This document shows, in pieces, positions 1-7,404 of a stretch of 16,290 nucleotides of DNA. Each line of letters starts with the position of its first letter. Position 1 is the first letter of the stretch. The DNA is from UMGS1649 sp964481385 (GTDB taxonomy: Bacteria > Bacillota > Clostridia > TANB77 > CAG-465), in the NCBI GenBank assembly GCA_964481385.1, contig CAYZTN010000028.1, positions 1 to 16,290 on the forward strand. Reading direction: 5' to 3'. The position numbers were made by a program, and so were the translations under genes. Below the pieces are notes generated by a model. It did no database searches. It had not been told where the DNA came from and saw only the letters and a list, made by a program, of their open reading frames with translations.

Positions 1-136
1 AAAAATAAAATAATGTCGAGTCATTTCTGACTTAACATTATTATACTAGGAGGTAAGCCTCTTTCCGGGTACGAAATACCTGCAGACGCATTTTAATGCC
101 TCTATTTTCTACCATTAAACTGAGTAATTAGTCTAT
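1..136 (+). other. Structured non-coding leader or small RNA region, unassigned
   Basis: No convincing gene lies before the hairpin at 135-172. A TATACT box at 42-47 could be a -10 element, but no good -35 is visible. Downstream are several short potential stems: GAGG/CCTC around 52-60, GGTA/TACC around 69-82, and GCATT/AATGC around 89-100. Together with the terminator-like hairpin this would make a transcript of about 120 nt. I compared it by eye with purine, c-di-GMP, TPP, T-box, preQ1 and SAM elements and found no full consensus. It could be a small RNA, an orphan leader, or the 3' UTR of a gene to the left. Confidence 0.3.
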
Positions 137-172
137 AAAATCGGAGTTAGCAATAGCTAGCTCCGATTTTAT
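135..172 (+). terminator. Strong hairpin, terminator-like
   Basis: Arms 137-150 and 157-170 form a 14-bp stem with one G-U wobble and a 6-nt loop (CAATAG). Two more A-T pairs extend it at the base. The 3' arm ends in TTTT, and the 5' arm begins with AAAA, so it could terminate on either strand. It separates the leader region from the gene at 279, and the ATG at 171 falls in its base, which argues against that ATG as a real start. Confidence 0.65.
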
Positions 173-278
173 GTGCAAAACTAATAACTTAATCATTTTA
201 ATTAATAATCATTTTTACATAACTTTATCTATCACAAAAATAATTTACTTCCATAATATATACTATGTAGAGGTTAAT

Positions 279-623
279 GTGAAAAAGGAAATATTGTTAA
301 AATGTATATCTAACAACCAAAATTCAGTGTTTTTAATTACTATACGAAAAAATGGTCTTGTTATATGTAGAAAATATATACATGAGAATGAAAATCTAAT
401 ATTAAATTTAAAATGTTATATAAATTACGAAGTTTCTGCGTGCATATGTAATAACCCTCTTGCGTCTAGATGTTCTTTTAATATCTGCACTGCACCGGAT
501 ACTTTTCCCAATAGTTATATAATATACTTTGACCACTTGGCCTTACCACAATTTATAACTTTAACAGATAAATACTATCCTGGCTTACCAGTTGAGAAAG
601 GGGAATTAACTTTATGTCAGTAA
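279..623 (+). CDS. Small hypothetical protein, Cys-containing, ends in half of a beta-sandwich domain
   Basis: I do not recognise a family. The chosen start is GTG 279, with AGAGG at 269-273 five bases upstream, giving 114 residues. The frame is open back to ATG 171, but that codon sits inside the hairpin at 135-172. The protein has several Cys residues (for example the ACICNN and FNICTAP stretches), alternating hydrophobic residues suggesting beta strands, and no signal peptide or membrane helix. Its last ~20 residues (TLTDKYYPGLPVEKGELTL) closely match the C-terminus of the next gene (NLTDKNYDGLPVADGTLVL). Its 3' end overlaps the next gene by 10 bases. The two frames differ by one base, so this may be the 5' part of a frameshifted longer gene. 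Whether it is an intact gene is uncertain. Confidence 0.45.
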   Translation: MKKEILLKCISNNQNSVFLITIRKNGLVICRKYIHENENLILNLKCYINYEVSACICNNPLASRCSFNICTAPDTFPNSYIIYFDHLALPQFITLTDKYYPGLPVEKGELTLCQ

Positions 624-1156
624 ATGTACCAATTACAAACGGAAAAGGAAGTGTGCATATTGTTCCAGGAACATATGGTGTTGCCGGCACAGCAGACGGA
701 TACACTGCAAATACGCTAGCACCTACTAGTGTAACCATAACCGAAGGGACTTCAGAATATAACTTTACTATTGAAGCTAGCGGCACTCTAACACTTCACG
801 TTACAGATGATGGAACAGAACTAGGCGTCCAAGTTGTCGGAGCCACATTTCAAAGATGTGATGCTGCTGGAACAACATATGGTACAGCAATAACCACAGA
901 CGAAGATGGTAATGCAGTATTTGAACATGTACCATTCTCTACTGTCGGAGATGCACCGAAAGTGTATTTTAAACAATTAAATTCAGATGAAGGTCATACT
1001 TTTTCTACCACACTTCAAGAAACATCTCTTACAACTTCAACCTCAACAGTTCAAATAGCTAATCCAGAAGCAAATACAAAAAACTTTAACTTAACAGATA
1101 AAAATTATGACGGACTTCCAGTAGCTGATGGAACTCTTGTATTGACTACACAATAA
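614..1156 (+). CDS. Beta-sandwich (Cna-B / SpaA / carboxypeptidase-regulatory-like) protein
   Basis: A 180-residue protein. Residues about 1-53 look like the later strands of a carboxypeptidase-regulatory or transthyretin-like fold (an NGKGSV turn, then PGTYGVAGTADGY, then an SVTITEG strand). Residues about 56-115 resemble a Cna-B/SpaA-type domain, with GATFQRCDAAG and the characteristic TDEDGNAVFEHVP turn. The C-terminus (FNLTDKNYDGLPVADGTLVL) resembles the first strands of another such domain and repeats the C-terminus of the preceding gene. There is no signal peptide, membrane segment or sorting motif, which is unusual for a fold normally found on the surface. AAAGGGG at 597-603 is a possible ribosome binding site 10 bases before ATG 614. 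It overlaps the preceding gene and is probably co-transcribed with it. Its base composition looks somewhat richer in G+C than the upstream gene. Confidence 0.6.
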   Translation: MSVNVPITNGKGSVHIVPGTYGVAGTADGYTANTLAPTSVTITEGTSEYNFTIEASGTLTLHVTDDGTELGVQVVGATFQRCDAAGTTYGTAITTDEDGNAVFEHVPFSTVGDAPKVYFKQLNSDEGHTFSTTLQETSLTTSTSTVQIANPEANTKNFNLTDKNYDGLPVADGTLVLTTQ

Positions 1157-1228
1157 TTATATCAAATAAAAAGGCTGTGAATAATCTTCAATAATTAGTC
1201 ATATATTAGAAAACATTATTTATTAGCT

Positions 1229-1267
1229 AAAAAAAGATAAGACCAGTACTTAATTTAGTATTGGTCT
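1229..1267 (-). terminator. Terminator of the lemA-to-peptide operon, possibly bidirectional
   Basis: Arms 1240-1249 and 1258-1267 form a 10-bp stem with one wobble pair and an 8-nt loop. On the minus strand it is followed, after four bases, by a run of seven T (1229-1235). It lies between two convergent genes and could also end the plus-strand transcript, although the T-run on that side is poorer. Confidence 0.65.
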
Positions 1268-1275
1268 ATTGTTGT

Positions 1276-1638
1276 TTATCGATTATTATTGTTATTGTTA
1301 TTATTATTGTTATTATTATTACTTGATGAGCCACCTGATGAATGATAAGAACTAGAATCATAATGTGGCACAATAGAAACTCCTGAATTATTGATTTTAA
1401 TGCTATCAAATGAATTGTCTATTGGATTTAAAGAAATAGTCTTAACAACTTTAGTAGATGCATCAACAAATGATAAAACTTGTTGATTTGCCACAATAGT
1501 GTTATCAGGTGATTGTCCTAAAAAATCATAAATTTCATTAAAAACATTTTCAGTTATATTTGAGAAATACTTAGTAAGTGTATAACACTTTTTTAATCTA
1601 ACTATTTCGTTATAATTTCTTGGTTTTTTATCTATCAT
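1276..1638 (-). CDS. Putative radical-SAM-modified peptide precursor with Ser/Gly/Asn tail
   Basis: The ATG at 1638 has GAGGAGG at 1646-1652 seven bases upstream and overlaps the TGA of the radical SAM gene as ATGA, so translation is probably coupled. An upstream in-frame ATG (1656) is less likely because it would place the start before this ribosome binding site. The product has 120 residues. Residues 1-90 are mixed and leader-like, with a predicted helical part (about 10-41) and one Cys (C18). The tail has low complexity: PHYDSSSYHSSGGSSS (91-106), thirteen Asn (107-119), then a final Arg. There is no signal peptide. The short length, the position directly after a radical SAM/SPASM gene and the simple-sequence tail fit a RiPP precursor, but no known class matches. 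With no Cys in the tail, sactipeptide or ranthipeptide thioethers are excluded there. HSS recalls His-Xaa-Ser systems, but there is only one copy. Confidence 0.6.
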   Translation of the reverse strand: MIDKKPRNYNEIVRLKKCYTLTKYFSNITENVFNEIYDFLGQSPDNTIVANQQVLSFVDASTKVVKTISLNPIDNSFDSIKINNSGVSIVPHYDSSSYHSSGGSSSNNNNNNNNNNNNNR

Positions 1639-3398
1639 TTTATTTCCTCCTCGCAATTTATATAGAAAAATTCTATATTTTGAAATGGCAAATTAATTGC
1701 TTGAATATGATAATATGCATTATTTTTTTGTTTTGCATAGTGATAATCTCTTAACTCAGAAGTAGTAAAAAATAAATTATTAGGTTGTTCTGCTGATATA
1801 TCATGTGAATAAAGTGATAAAAGCTTTGTTATATCAACACAATGATAATCAGGTTTGTCAGAAATATTTTTTGAAATAGTATTGGTATATATTTGATGGG
1901 TCATTATGTGTTCTTGTTTTATTCTTTTTTCATCACCATACATAACTGTATCACCACTTAACAACATCATATATAACGAATTATTTGTTGGATAATCACA
2001 GTCTTCTAATATTCCTTTTTTTATATACAGTTTAATTTTACTTTCATCAGTAAGATATATAATATCTCTTGTTGATTTAGTAATTTGTGATTCTAATTTA
2101 TATTCTATATCATCTACTTTTAAAATAAATACATCAGAACTATAAATATTTTTCAATTTAATGTCATCATTAATTATTTGATTTAATGTTGGCATTTCAC
2201 TATTAATTTGTTTTTCTCCTTTGGGATAATATTTGGATGCTATATCAGGATGTACCTTATTTAAATATAAATAAACTGATTCATCATTATATTCATCAGT
2301 TGAATATAACTCTTGGTTATCTTTATATATTTCTTGTTGTAGTTTACAAGTATAAGACTTATTAGATTTATATATTTCCTTTACAAAAGGACAGCCGGTC
2401 TTACATAAATATAAATATTTACAGTCATGACATTCTTTATTAAATCCTACTTTATTATGATTTTCAAATATTTTTCTCATAGCATTATTCATTATATCCT
2501 GAACAGAGTCATTATAAATATTACCATAAAAGAAATCTTTATTTTTTTGACCTCTTACGCATGAATAAATATCTCCATTTCTTTCAAGTAGGAAAAACTT
2601 TTCACCACAATTATCACAATTAGTACAATATGTAGGATTAAATTCAGCAAACCAAGTGTTTTTAACACCATAATCAAGTGAAGTACCAATAAATTCTTTT
2701 TTCATACGATTATATAAATGTACTTGTTCTTCTTCACTTAAACTTGTAAGTACATCTTCATCGCTAGAAGTAAATCCTATCATAAAGTTAAAATCGTTCA
2801 TATCTAAACAAGTATTTTTTTCTAAATATTTAATATCTTCAACAATTTCATCTATCTTATCAAAATGTTCTTTAAATATAGTTGCAGATATTTTTTTCTT
2901 GTTAGGTATATCTTTTAATAATTCTATATTTTTAAATATTCTATCTAATGTTTTTTGATTACCTTTAGTAATCCTATATTCATCGTGCATAGAAAAAGGA
3001 AGATCTAAACTACCACTAATAGAAACTTTAAATTCTTTAATAGTATCAATATGCTTTTCAATATTTAATAAATTTGTTTTAATATGTGGTTCGCCAATTC
3101 TAAACCCATTTTCTTCAATAATTTTTTTATTATCGTGATAATAATCACTTATAAATTTTATAATATCTCTAAAATCTTTTTGAGAAAGCGTAGTTACTTC
3201 ACCACCATGCAGTGAAATATTAAAGGGTATAACATTTGCTTTTTTAAATTTATCAATCGCATATTCCAACGTTTTTAAATACTTATCATCCTGTTTTAAA
3301 TCAACAGTATTCTCTTTTAAATAGCAGTATTTACATTGCATATTACAGTTCATTGTTGGAACATACAATAGATGTATAAATCTATAATCATTACTCAT
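1635..3398 (-). CDS. Radical SAM/SPASM peptide maturase with long C-terminal extension
   Basis: The protein has 587 residues from ATG 3398; ATG 3410 is also possible. CNMQCKYC (C18-x3-C22-x2-C25) is the radical SAM [4Fe-4S] site, which cleaves S-adenosylmethionine to the 5'-deoxyadenosyl radical. HGGE (64-67) fits the SAM-contacting motif after strand 2. A SPASM-like Cys set follows: C258, C261, C264, C280, C323, C326, C332, C336 and C351, enough for two auxiliary clusters. Such enzymes modify ribosomal peptides or enzyme active sites. Beyond residue ~380 there are about 200 residues I cannot assign, making it longer than the usual 350-450. No clear N-terminal peptide-recognition domain is seen. 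Only two bases separate it from the LRR gene stop, with no good ribosome binding site. The overlap with the next small gene suggests that gene encodes the substrate (inference). The reaction is unknown. Confidence 0.85.
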   Translation of the reverse strand: MSNDYRFIHLLYVPTMNCNMQCKYCYLKENTVDLKQDDKYLKTLEYAIDKFKKANVIPFNISLHGGEVTTLSQKDFRDIIKFISDYYHDNKKIIEENGFRIGEPHIKTNLLNIEKHIDTIKEFKVSISGSLDLPFSMHDEYRITKGNQKTLDRIFKNIELLKDIPNKKKISATIFKEHFDKIDEIVEDIKYLEKNTCLDMNDFNFMIGFTSSDEDVLTSLSEEEQVHLYNRMKKEFIGTSLDYGVKNTWFAEFNPTYCTNCDNCGEKFFLLERNGDIYSCVRGQKNKDFFYGNIYNDSVQDIMNNAMRKIFENHNKVGFNKECHDCKYLYLCKTGCPFVKEIYKSNKSYTCKLQQEIYKDNQELYSTDEYNDESVYLYLNKVHPDIASKYYPKGEKQINSEMPTLNQIINDDIKLKNIYSSDVFILKVDDIEYKLESQITKSTRDIIYLTDESKIKLYIKKGILEDCDYPTNNSLYMMLLSGDTVMYGDEKRIKQEHIMTHQIYTNTISKNISDKPDYHCVDITKLLSLYSHDISAEQPNNLFFTTSELRDYHYAKQKNNAYYHIQAINLPFQNIEFFYINCEEEIK

Positions 3399-3400
3399 AG

Positions 3401-5215
3401 CTAATACCATTGAACCGCTGTAGGGCTTTCTTTAAATACATTTTCTTTTATGGCTGCGTTATAAGGAACTCTTACATTGTATAATGAGTAACATTGTCTA
3501 AATGCAGAGCTCCCTATTTCAGCAACACTTAATGGTATTGATACATAACTTAAGCTTGTACACCCATGAAATGCATGACCACCAATTCTTGTTACACCAT
3601 ATGGAATAATGATAGAAGTTAATGAACTGCATCTCTCAAAAGTATTTCCTCTAATCTCAGCTATCTTTGATGGTAATTCTATATTAGTAAGACTACTGTC
3701 ACCAATAAATACGCCACCATGAATAGATATAATATCATCATGTAAGTTAACTGTTCTTAAAGATGTGCAATATTCAAATGTTTGTCCATTGATTTCTATT
3801 ATATTTTTAGGAATAGTTATTTCAGTTAATGACTTGCAATGAGAAAATGCACTAGCGCCTAAATATTCTAATGAATTTGGCAAATCAATATTAACTAAAT
3901 TAACATTATTTTTAAATGCTGATGCTCTTATTTCTCTTAACCCCTCATGTAATACAACATCAGTTAAACTTGTACAGTTTTCAAAAGCACTTCCTCTAAT
4001 TTCTTCAACCGTAGATGGAATGTCTATTTCTTTAAGATTTTTAGCATTTAAGAACGCTTCTGTTTTAATAGATTTTAATCCATTTGGTAATTTTATAACT
4101 TCAACATCAGAATTTTTAAAAGCGCTTTCACTAATACCTAAAACTTGTTTTCCTTTATAAGTGTCAGGAATATTAACAATATTATCATTATTAACAATTC
4201 CTCTGGTATAACGAAAAACTGAATATCCATCAGAATATTTTGTATACATTACTCTTGGATTAAAGAAATAAATAGTAGGAATAAGTACAATTACTAAAAT
4301 AACTATTGTAAGTTTTAGTTTGCCATTTATAGCAGAATTATGTTTTTGTTCCCTTATTGTTTTAACCATTGTAGAAATATCTTCATTTGGATTATTCATA
4401 GCTTGTTTAGTTAAAACATCTATCACATTAAATCTTTTCCCTATTGAATGATATATTAATAATGCACTTACTTCTAAAAGCAAACAGAAGAATAATGAGT
4501 AATTAAAGTAAAACATCAAGACAAATACGAATGTTGCAATTCCAAGAATTGTTAACAAAATGTTCTTTTTCCTATTTAATGAAGTAGTCATAAAAACTTT
4601 TTCATTTTCACCTTGTAATTTTAATTCTTCTATTAACAAATTTCTTAATATTGTTTTTTCGGTTTGCATATAATTTTGATCAACTGGTACTACAGGACTT
4701 GTATCTTGAATAACTTGAACATTGCTATCACTAAAAGCGGTTCCACACTTTTGACAAAATTTATTAGTTACATTTAATACATTTCCGCATTTAGTACATT
4801 TTAAAATTACATTTTCTTGTGCAACAGCATTATTTTCTATATTTAAGTTAACATTATCATTACTATTCATACTAAATATAGGAACTTTTTTTGTTTTAAC
4901 TGAAATTATCGCAACTATAAATGCTCCGACAAATATTGCAAAAAAGTCTATAATTACAATATCTGGTGTTATAAAGAAATCAAATATTAAAAGAGTAATA
5001 ATTCTACCAATAAATAATTTCATAAACAATTTTTTACTTTTATCAGGGTCAAATATATTGGCAAATGGTATTAATACAAATAACGACATATGAATAGTTG
5101 TAAAAGCCTCCATACCAATTGCCCCCCCAATTGTTATTTGTGAACTATCACCATTAGATGCTAAAACCATTGTGGGAAATACTAAAAGTATTAAAATTAA
5201 AAATATTTTTTTCAT
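3401..5215 (-). CDS. Membrane protein with zinc ribbon and BspA-type leucine-rich repeats
   Basis: A 604-residue mosaic. An N-terminal signal-like hydrophobic stretch (1-20) is followed by hydrophobic segments near 35-55, 65-82 and 86-107. A zinc ribbon follows: CTKC (140-143) and CQKC (154-157). More membrane segments lie near 217-256 and 300-318. From about 330 to the end there are roughly ten LRR_5/BspA-type repeats with the recurring pattern SAFxxCxSLTxIxIPxxVxxI. BspA-like repeats mediate protein or surface binding in many gut bacteria and protists. The topology would put the zinc ribbon in the cytoplasm and the repeats on one face of the membrane; I infer outside but cannot prove it. 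The ribosome binding site GAGGTG (5226-5231) overlaps the stop of the DUF2207 gene. It may act as a receptor or scaffold for the operon's product. Confidence 0.8.
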   Translation of the reverse strand: MKKIFLILILLVFPTMVLASNGDSSQITIGGAIGMEAFTTIHMSLFVLIPFANIFDPDKSKKLFMKLFIGRIITLLIFDFFITPDIVIIDFFAIFVGAFIVAIISVKTKKVPIFSMNSNDNVNLNIENNAVAQENVILKCTKCGNVLNVTNKFCQKCGTAFSDSNVQVIQDTSPVVPVDQNYMQTEKTILRNLLIEELKLQGENEKVFMTTSLNRKKNILLTILGIATFVFVLMFYFNYSLFFCLLLEVSALLIYHSIGKRFNVIDVLTKQAMNNPNEDISTMVKTIREQKHNSAINGKLKLTIVILVIVLIPTIYFFNPRVMYTKYSDGYSVFRYTRGIVNNDNIVNIPDTYKGKQVLGISESAFKNSDVEVIKLPNGLKSIKTEAFLNAKNLKEIDIPSTVEEIRGSAFENCTSLTDVVLHEGLREIRASAFKNNVNLVNIDLPNSLEYLGASAFSHCKSLTEITIPKNIIEINGQTFEYCTSLRTVNLHDDIISIHGGVFIGDSSLTNIELPSKIAEIRGNTFERCSSLTSIIIPYGVTRIGGHAFHGCTSLSYVSIPLSVAEIGSSAFRQCYSLYNVRVPYNAAIKENVFKESPTAVQWY

Positions 5216-5229
5216 TTTATCTTTTCACC

Positions 5230-6831
5230 TCACTCGGACATAACCATAAATAAATTACTTTCATAATAATTTAATGCAGCTATATCTATATTTGGAATAT
5301 TTTTCTTTTCAAAATTATGTATCCATTTATCTGAAATACCTAATGCATACGTATAAGGTAAGATATCATAGAAATAATCAGGATCTTCTAACACTAATGC
5401 CTCTAACTGATTTTTTTCAGCAGTAATTAAATAATTTCTAAATCCTAATACTTTAGCACTAATTATTTGTCCATAATTATTTTTTTGATTCATAAATATA
5501 GAGAAGAAGCCTGTTATAAATATTGCTACAAATGAAATTAAATACATAATTTCAAGTTTAGGATCTAAATCTCTAATAAATAAATATGCTACCATCCATG
5601 CAACTATAGATACCAGCAATAGAGTAGATATAGTATTCATCATCTTTTTACTGTTGTTATCGTTAATCTTTTTATCAATTACATTTTCTAAACAAGTAGA
5701 CACTTTTTCAAAAACACTTAAAAAACTATAATCATTTGATAAAAGATTTGAATCACCGTTTTTAAATAATTCTTGATAAACTAATTGTTCAGTAATAGAT
5801 AGCAGTTTCAAATCAGATTTACCTTTTCCGATATTTACAATATTATATTTTTTATCTTCTATTTCCTCAATAGAAATGTATCCTTTACTTGCTAATTGAA
5901 TAATTAAGGATACGGTTAATTTTTTTATATTTGTCTCGCCATAGATATATCCTACTTGTGCTGAATCTAAACCATCAGGTGCATAGAATTCAACAGTTTG
6001 CGTTCTCCTAGTAGTCTTTGTGCTATATTTTTTCCAAGCAACATAACTACCGATTGATATACTAATAATTGCGATGCAAATTAATAAACATAAAATTCCA
6101 TAATTATATGAACCTATAACGAAATAATCATTTGGTAAAGTAATATTTAAAGTTAGAAAATCATCCATAATATAATCGTTTATATTAATATACATTGAAT
6201 TACCATTAATTTGATAATTCACTTTATTTGTTACATCTTCCCTGCCATCAAGGAACTTAACATTATTATCAAAAGGTTTAGGCATATTAACAGTTACTGT
6301 CATATTATTAATTTTGGTATTATCATAGTTATCAAATAAATTAAATACAAATTCGTCAAAATCGGCATTAGGATCTTTTCCCATATTATATCTATATTTA
6401 ATTGTATATGTATGCAATCCTTTTTTTATATTGGTTCTTGCACTACCAATTCTAATTCCAATTCTATCATTAAATTCATCTAAAACATATTTTTCACCGA
6501 TGGCCCTCAAATTAGAAATACATATTTTTTTCTTTGATTTTTTTAAATCTTTATTGTAGTATTCTTCCCATATTGAAATTGATTTATAAATACCATTAAA
6601 TTCATCTGACGGAATATTAATAGTAACAGTTTCAGTAACATCAACTTTATTGTCATCATCAACATCTAAAACAACATTATATTCTTCGATATCAAATTCT
6701 GAAGAAATGTAGGAATGGTTTTTACTACTTAAACCCTCTTGTATTTTTACTATTACAAAAGGAATAGTAATAAGTAAAATAATCCATACCACTAATAAAG
6801 TAATGGTTTTTTTATTATTCTTATTTCTCAT
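5230..6831 (-). CDS. DUF2207-family membrane protein
   Basis: The protein has 533 residues. A membrane helix at about 9-30 is followed by a beta-rich domain (about 45-232) with the family-typical start (YNVVLDVDDDNKVDVTETVTI). A second helix lies at 243-266, and there is a cytoplasmic region with two more helices (about 400-418 and 428-446). The end motif LEDPDYFYDILPYTYALGISDKW is characteristic of DUF2207. The family's function is not established; members are frequently adjacent to lemA. Unlike many DUF2207 proteins it lacks a Gly/Ser-rich C-terminal tail and stops 28 residues after the DKW motif. It starts two bases after the lemA stop without an evident ribosome binding site, so translation is likely coupled. 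Confidence 0.85.
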   Translation of the reverse strand: MRNKNNKKTITLLVVWIILLITIPFVIVKIQEGLSSKNHSYISSEFDIEEYNVVLDVDDDNKVDVTETVTINIPSDEFNGIYKSISIWEEYYNKDLKKSKKKICISNLRAIGEKYVLDEFNDRIGIRIGSARTNIKKGLHTYTIKYRYNMGKDPNADFDEFVFNLFDNYDNTKINNMTVTVNMPKPFDNNVKFLDGREDVTNKVNYQINGNSMYININDYIMDDFLTLNITLPNDYFVIGSYNYGILCLLICIAIISISIGSYVAWKKYSTKTTRRTQTVEFYAPDGLDSAQVGYIYGETNIKKLTVSLIIQLASKGYISIEEIEDKKYNIVNIGKGKSDLKLLSITEQLVYQELFKNGDSNLLSNDYSFLSVFEKVSTCLENVIDKKINDNNSKKMMNTISTLLLVSIVAWMVAYLFIRDLDPKLEIMYLISFVAIFITGFFSIFMNQKNNYGQIISAKVLGFRNYLITAEKNQLEALVLEDPDYFYDILPYTYALGISDKWIHNFEKKNIPNIDIAALNYYESNLFMVMSE

Positions 6832-6833
6832 AT

Positions 6834-7382
6834 CTATACACTAACTTTTACATTTTTTCTTTCTTCTTCATTTGCTTCAAACATTGTTTTAACTTTATAA
6901 CCAAAAATCATTGCTATAATATTGCTTGGGAACATTTCTACTTTATTATTAAAATCTCTTACTGTTGCATTATAATATTTTCTTGAATTTGCTATTTCAT
7001 CTTCAATCTTTGTAAGTTGACTACTTAAATCTTTAAAATTCTCATTTGCTTTTAATTCTGGGTATGTCTCAGCCAAAGCCATAATTTTATTAACCCCACT
7101 AGCTAATTTAGTGTTTGTGCTGATTTTTTCTTTATCAGACATATTATCATATACACCATTTCTTAATTTGATAACTTCTTCTAATGTTTCCTTTTCATGT
7201 TTTGCATATCCTTTTACTGTTTCAACAATGTTTGGAATTAAATCCCATCTTTTTTTCAAGTAAACCTCCATTGTTGCAAATGCCTCTTTAACTTTGTTAT
7301 TTAATTTTACAAAATTATTATAAGTAATAAATAATGTAATTAAAAGTATAACAACAATTGCTATAATTATATATAGCCACAT
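6834..7382 (-). CDS. lemA: LemA family protein
   Basis: The product has 182 residues, close to the family norm. There is one N-terminal membrane helix (about 2-24), then a long helical bundle containing the LemA hallmarks RWDLIPNIVETVKGYAKHE (about 45-63) and FNNKVEMFPSNIIAMIFGYK near the C-terminus. The start is ATG 7382, with AGGGGAG at 7390-7396 seven bases upstream; an in-frame GTG at 7403 lies beyond this site. LemA proteins are small membrane-anchored helical proteins of uncertain function that often sit beside DUF2207 or TPM-phosphatase-type membrane proteins. This is the first gene of the five-gene operon. Confidence 0.93.
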   Translation of the reverse strand: MWLYIIIAIVVILLITLFITYNNFVKLNNKVKEAFATMEVYLKKRWDLIPNIVETVKGYAKHEKETLEEVIKLRNGVYDNMSDKEKISTNTKLASGVNKIMALAETYPELKANENFKDLSSQLTKIEDEIANSRKYYNATVRDFNNKVEMFPSNIIAMIFGYKVKTMFEANEEERKNVKVSV

Positions 7383-7404
7383 AATATCACTCCCCTCGGT
7401 CACA

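Noticed and set aside
1..136. Known riboswitch (purine, TPP, c-di-GMP, T-box)
   Set aside because: Short stretches such as TTTCTACC or ACGCA…GCC recall parts of purine and GEMM motifs, but the remaining conserved elements are missing.
171..278. In-frame extension of the first plus-strand gene back to ATG 171
   Set aside because: That ATG lies in the base of the strong hairpin with no ribosome binding site, and residues 1-36 are an A+T-driven Ile/Asn/Tyr mix. GTG 279 has AGAGG before it.
590..623. Programmed -1 ribosomal frameshift joining the two plus-strand genes
   Set aside because: The frame relation is right, but no X-XXY-YYZ slippery heptamer is in phase. AAA-GGG-GAA and ACT-TTA-TGT do not re-pair well after a slip.
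1276..1638. Sactipeptide, ranthipeptide or true His-Xaa-Ser system
   Set aside because: The tail has no Cys, and only one HSS tripeptide is present rather than tandem His-Xaa-Ser repeats. No HxsC/HxsD partners are seen.
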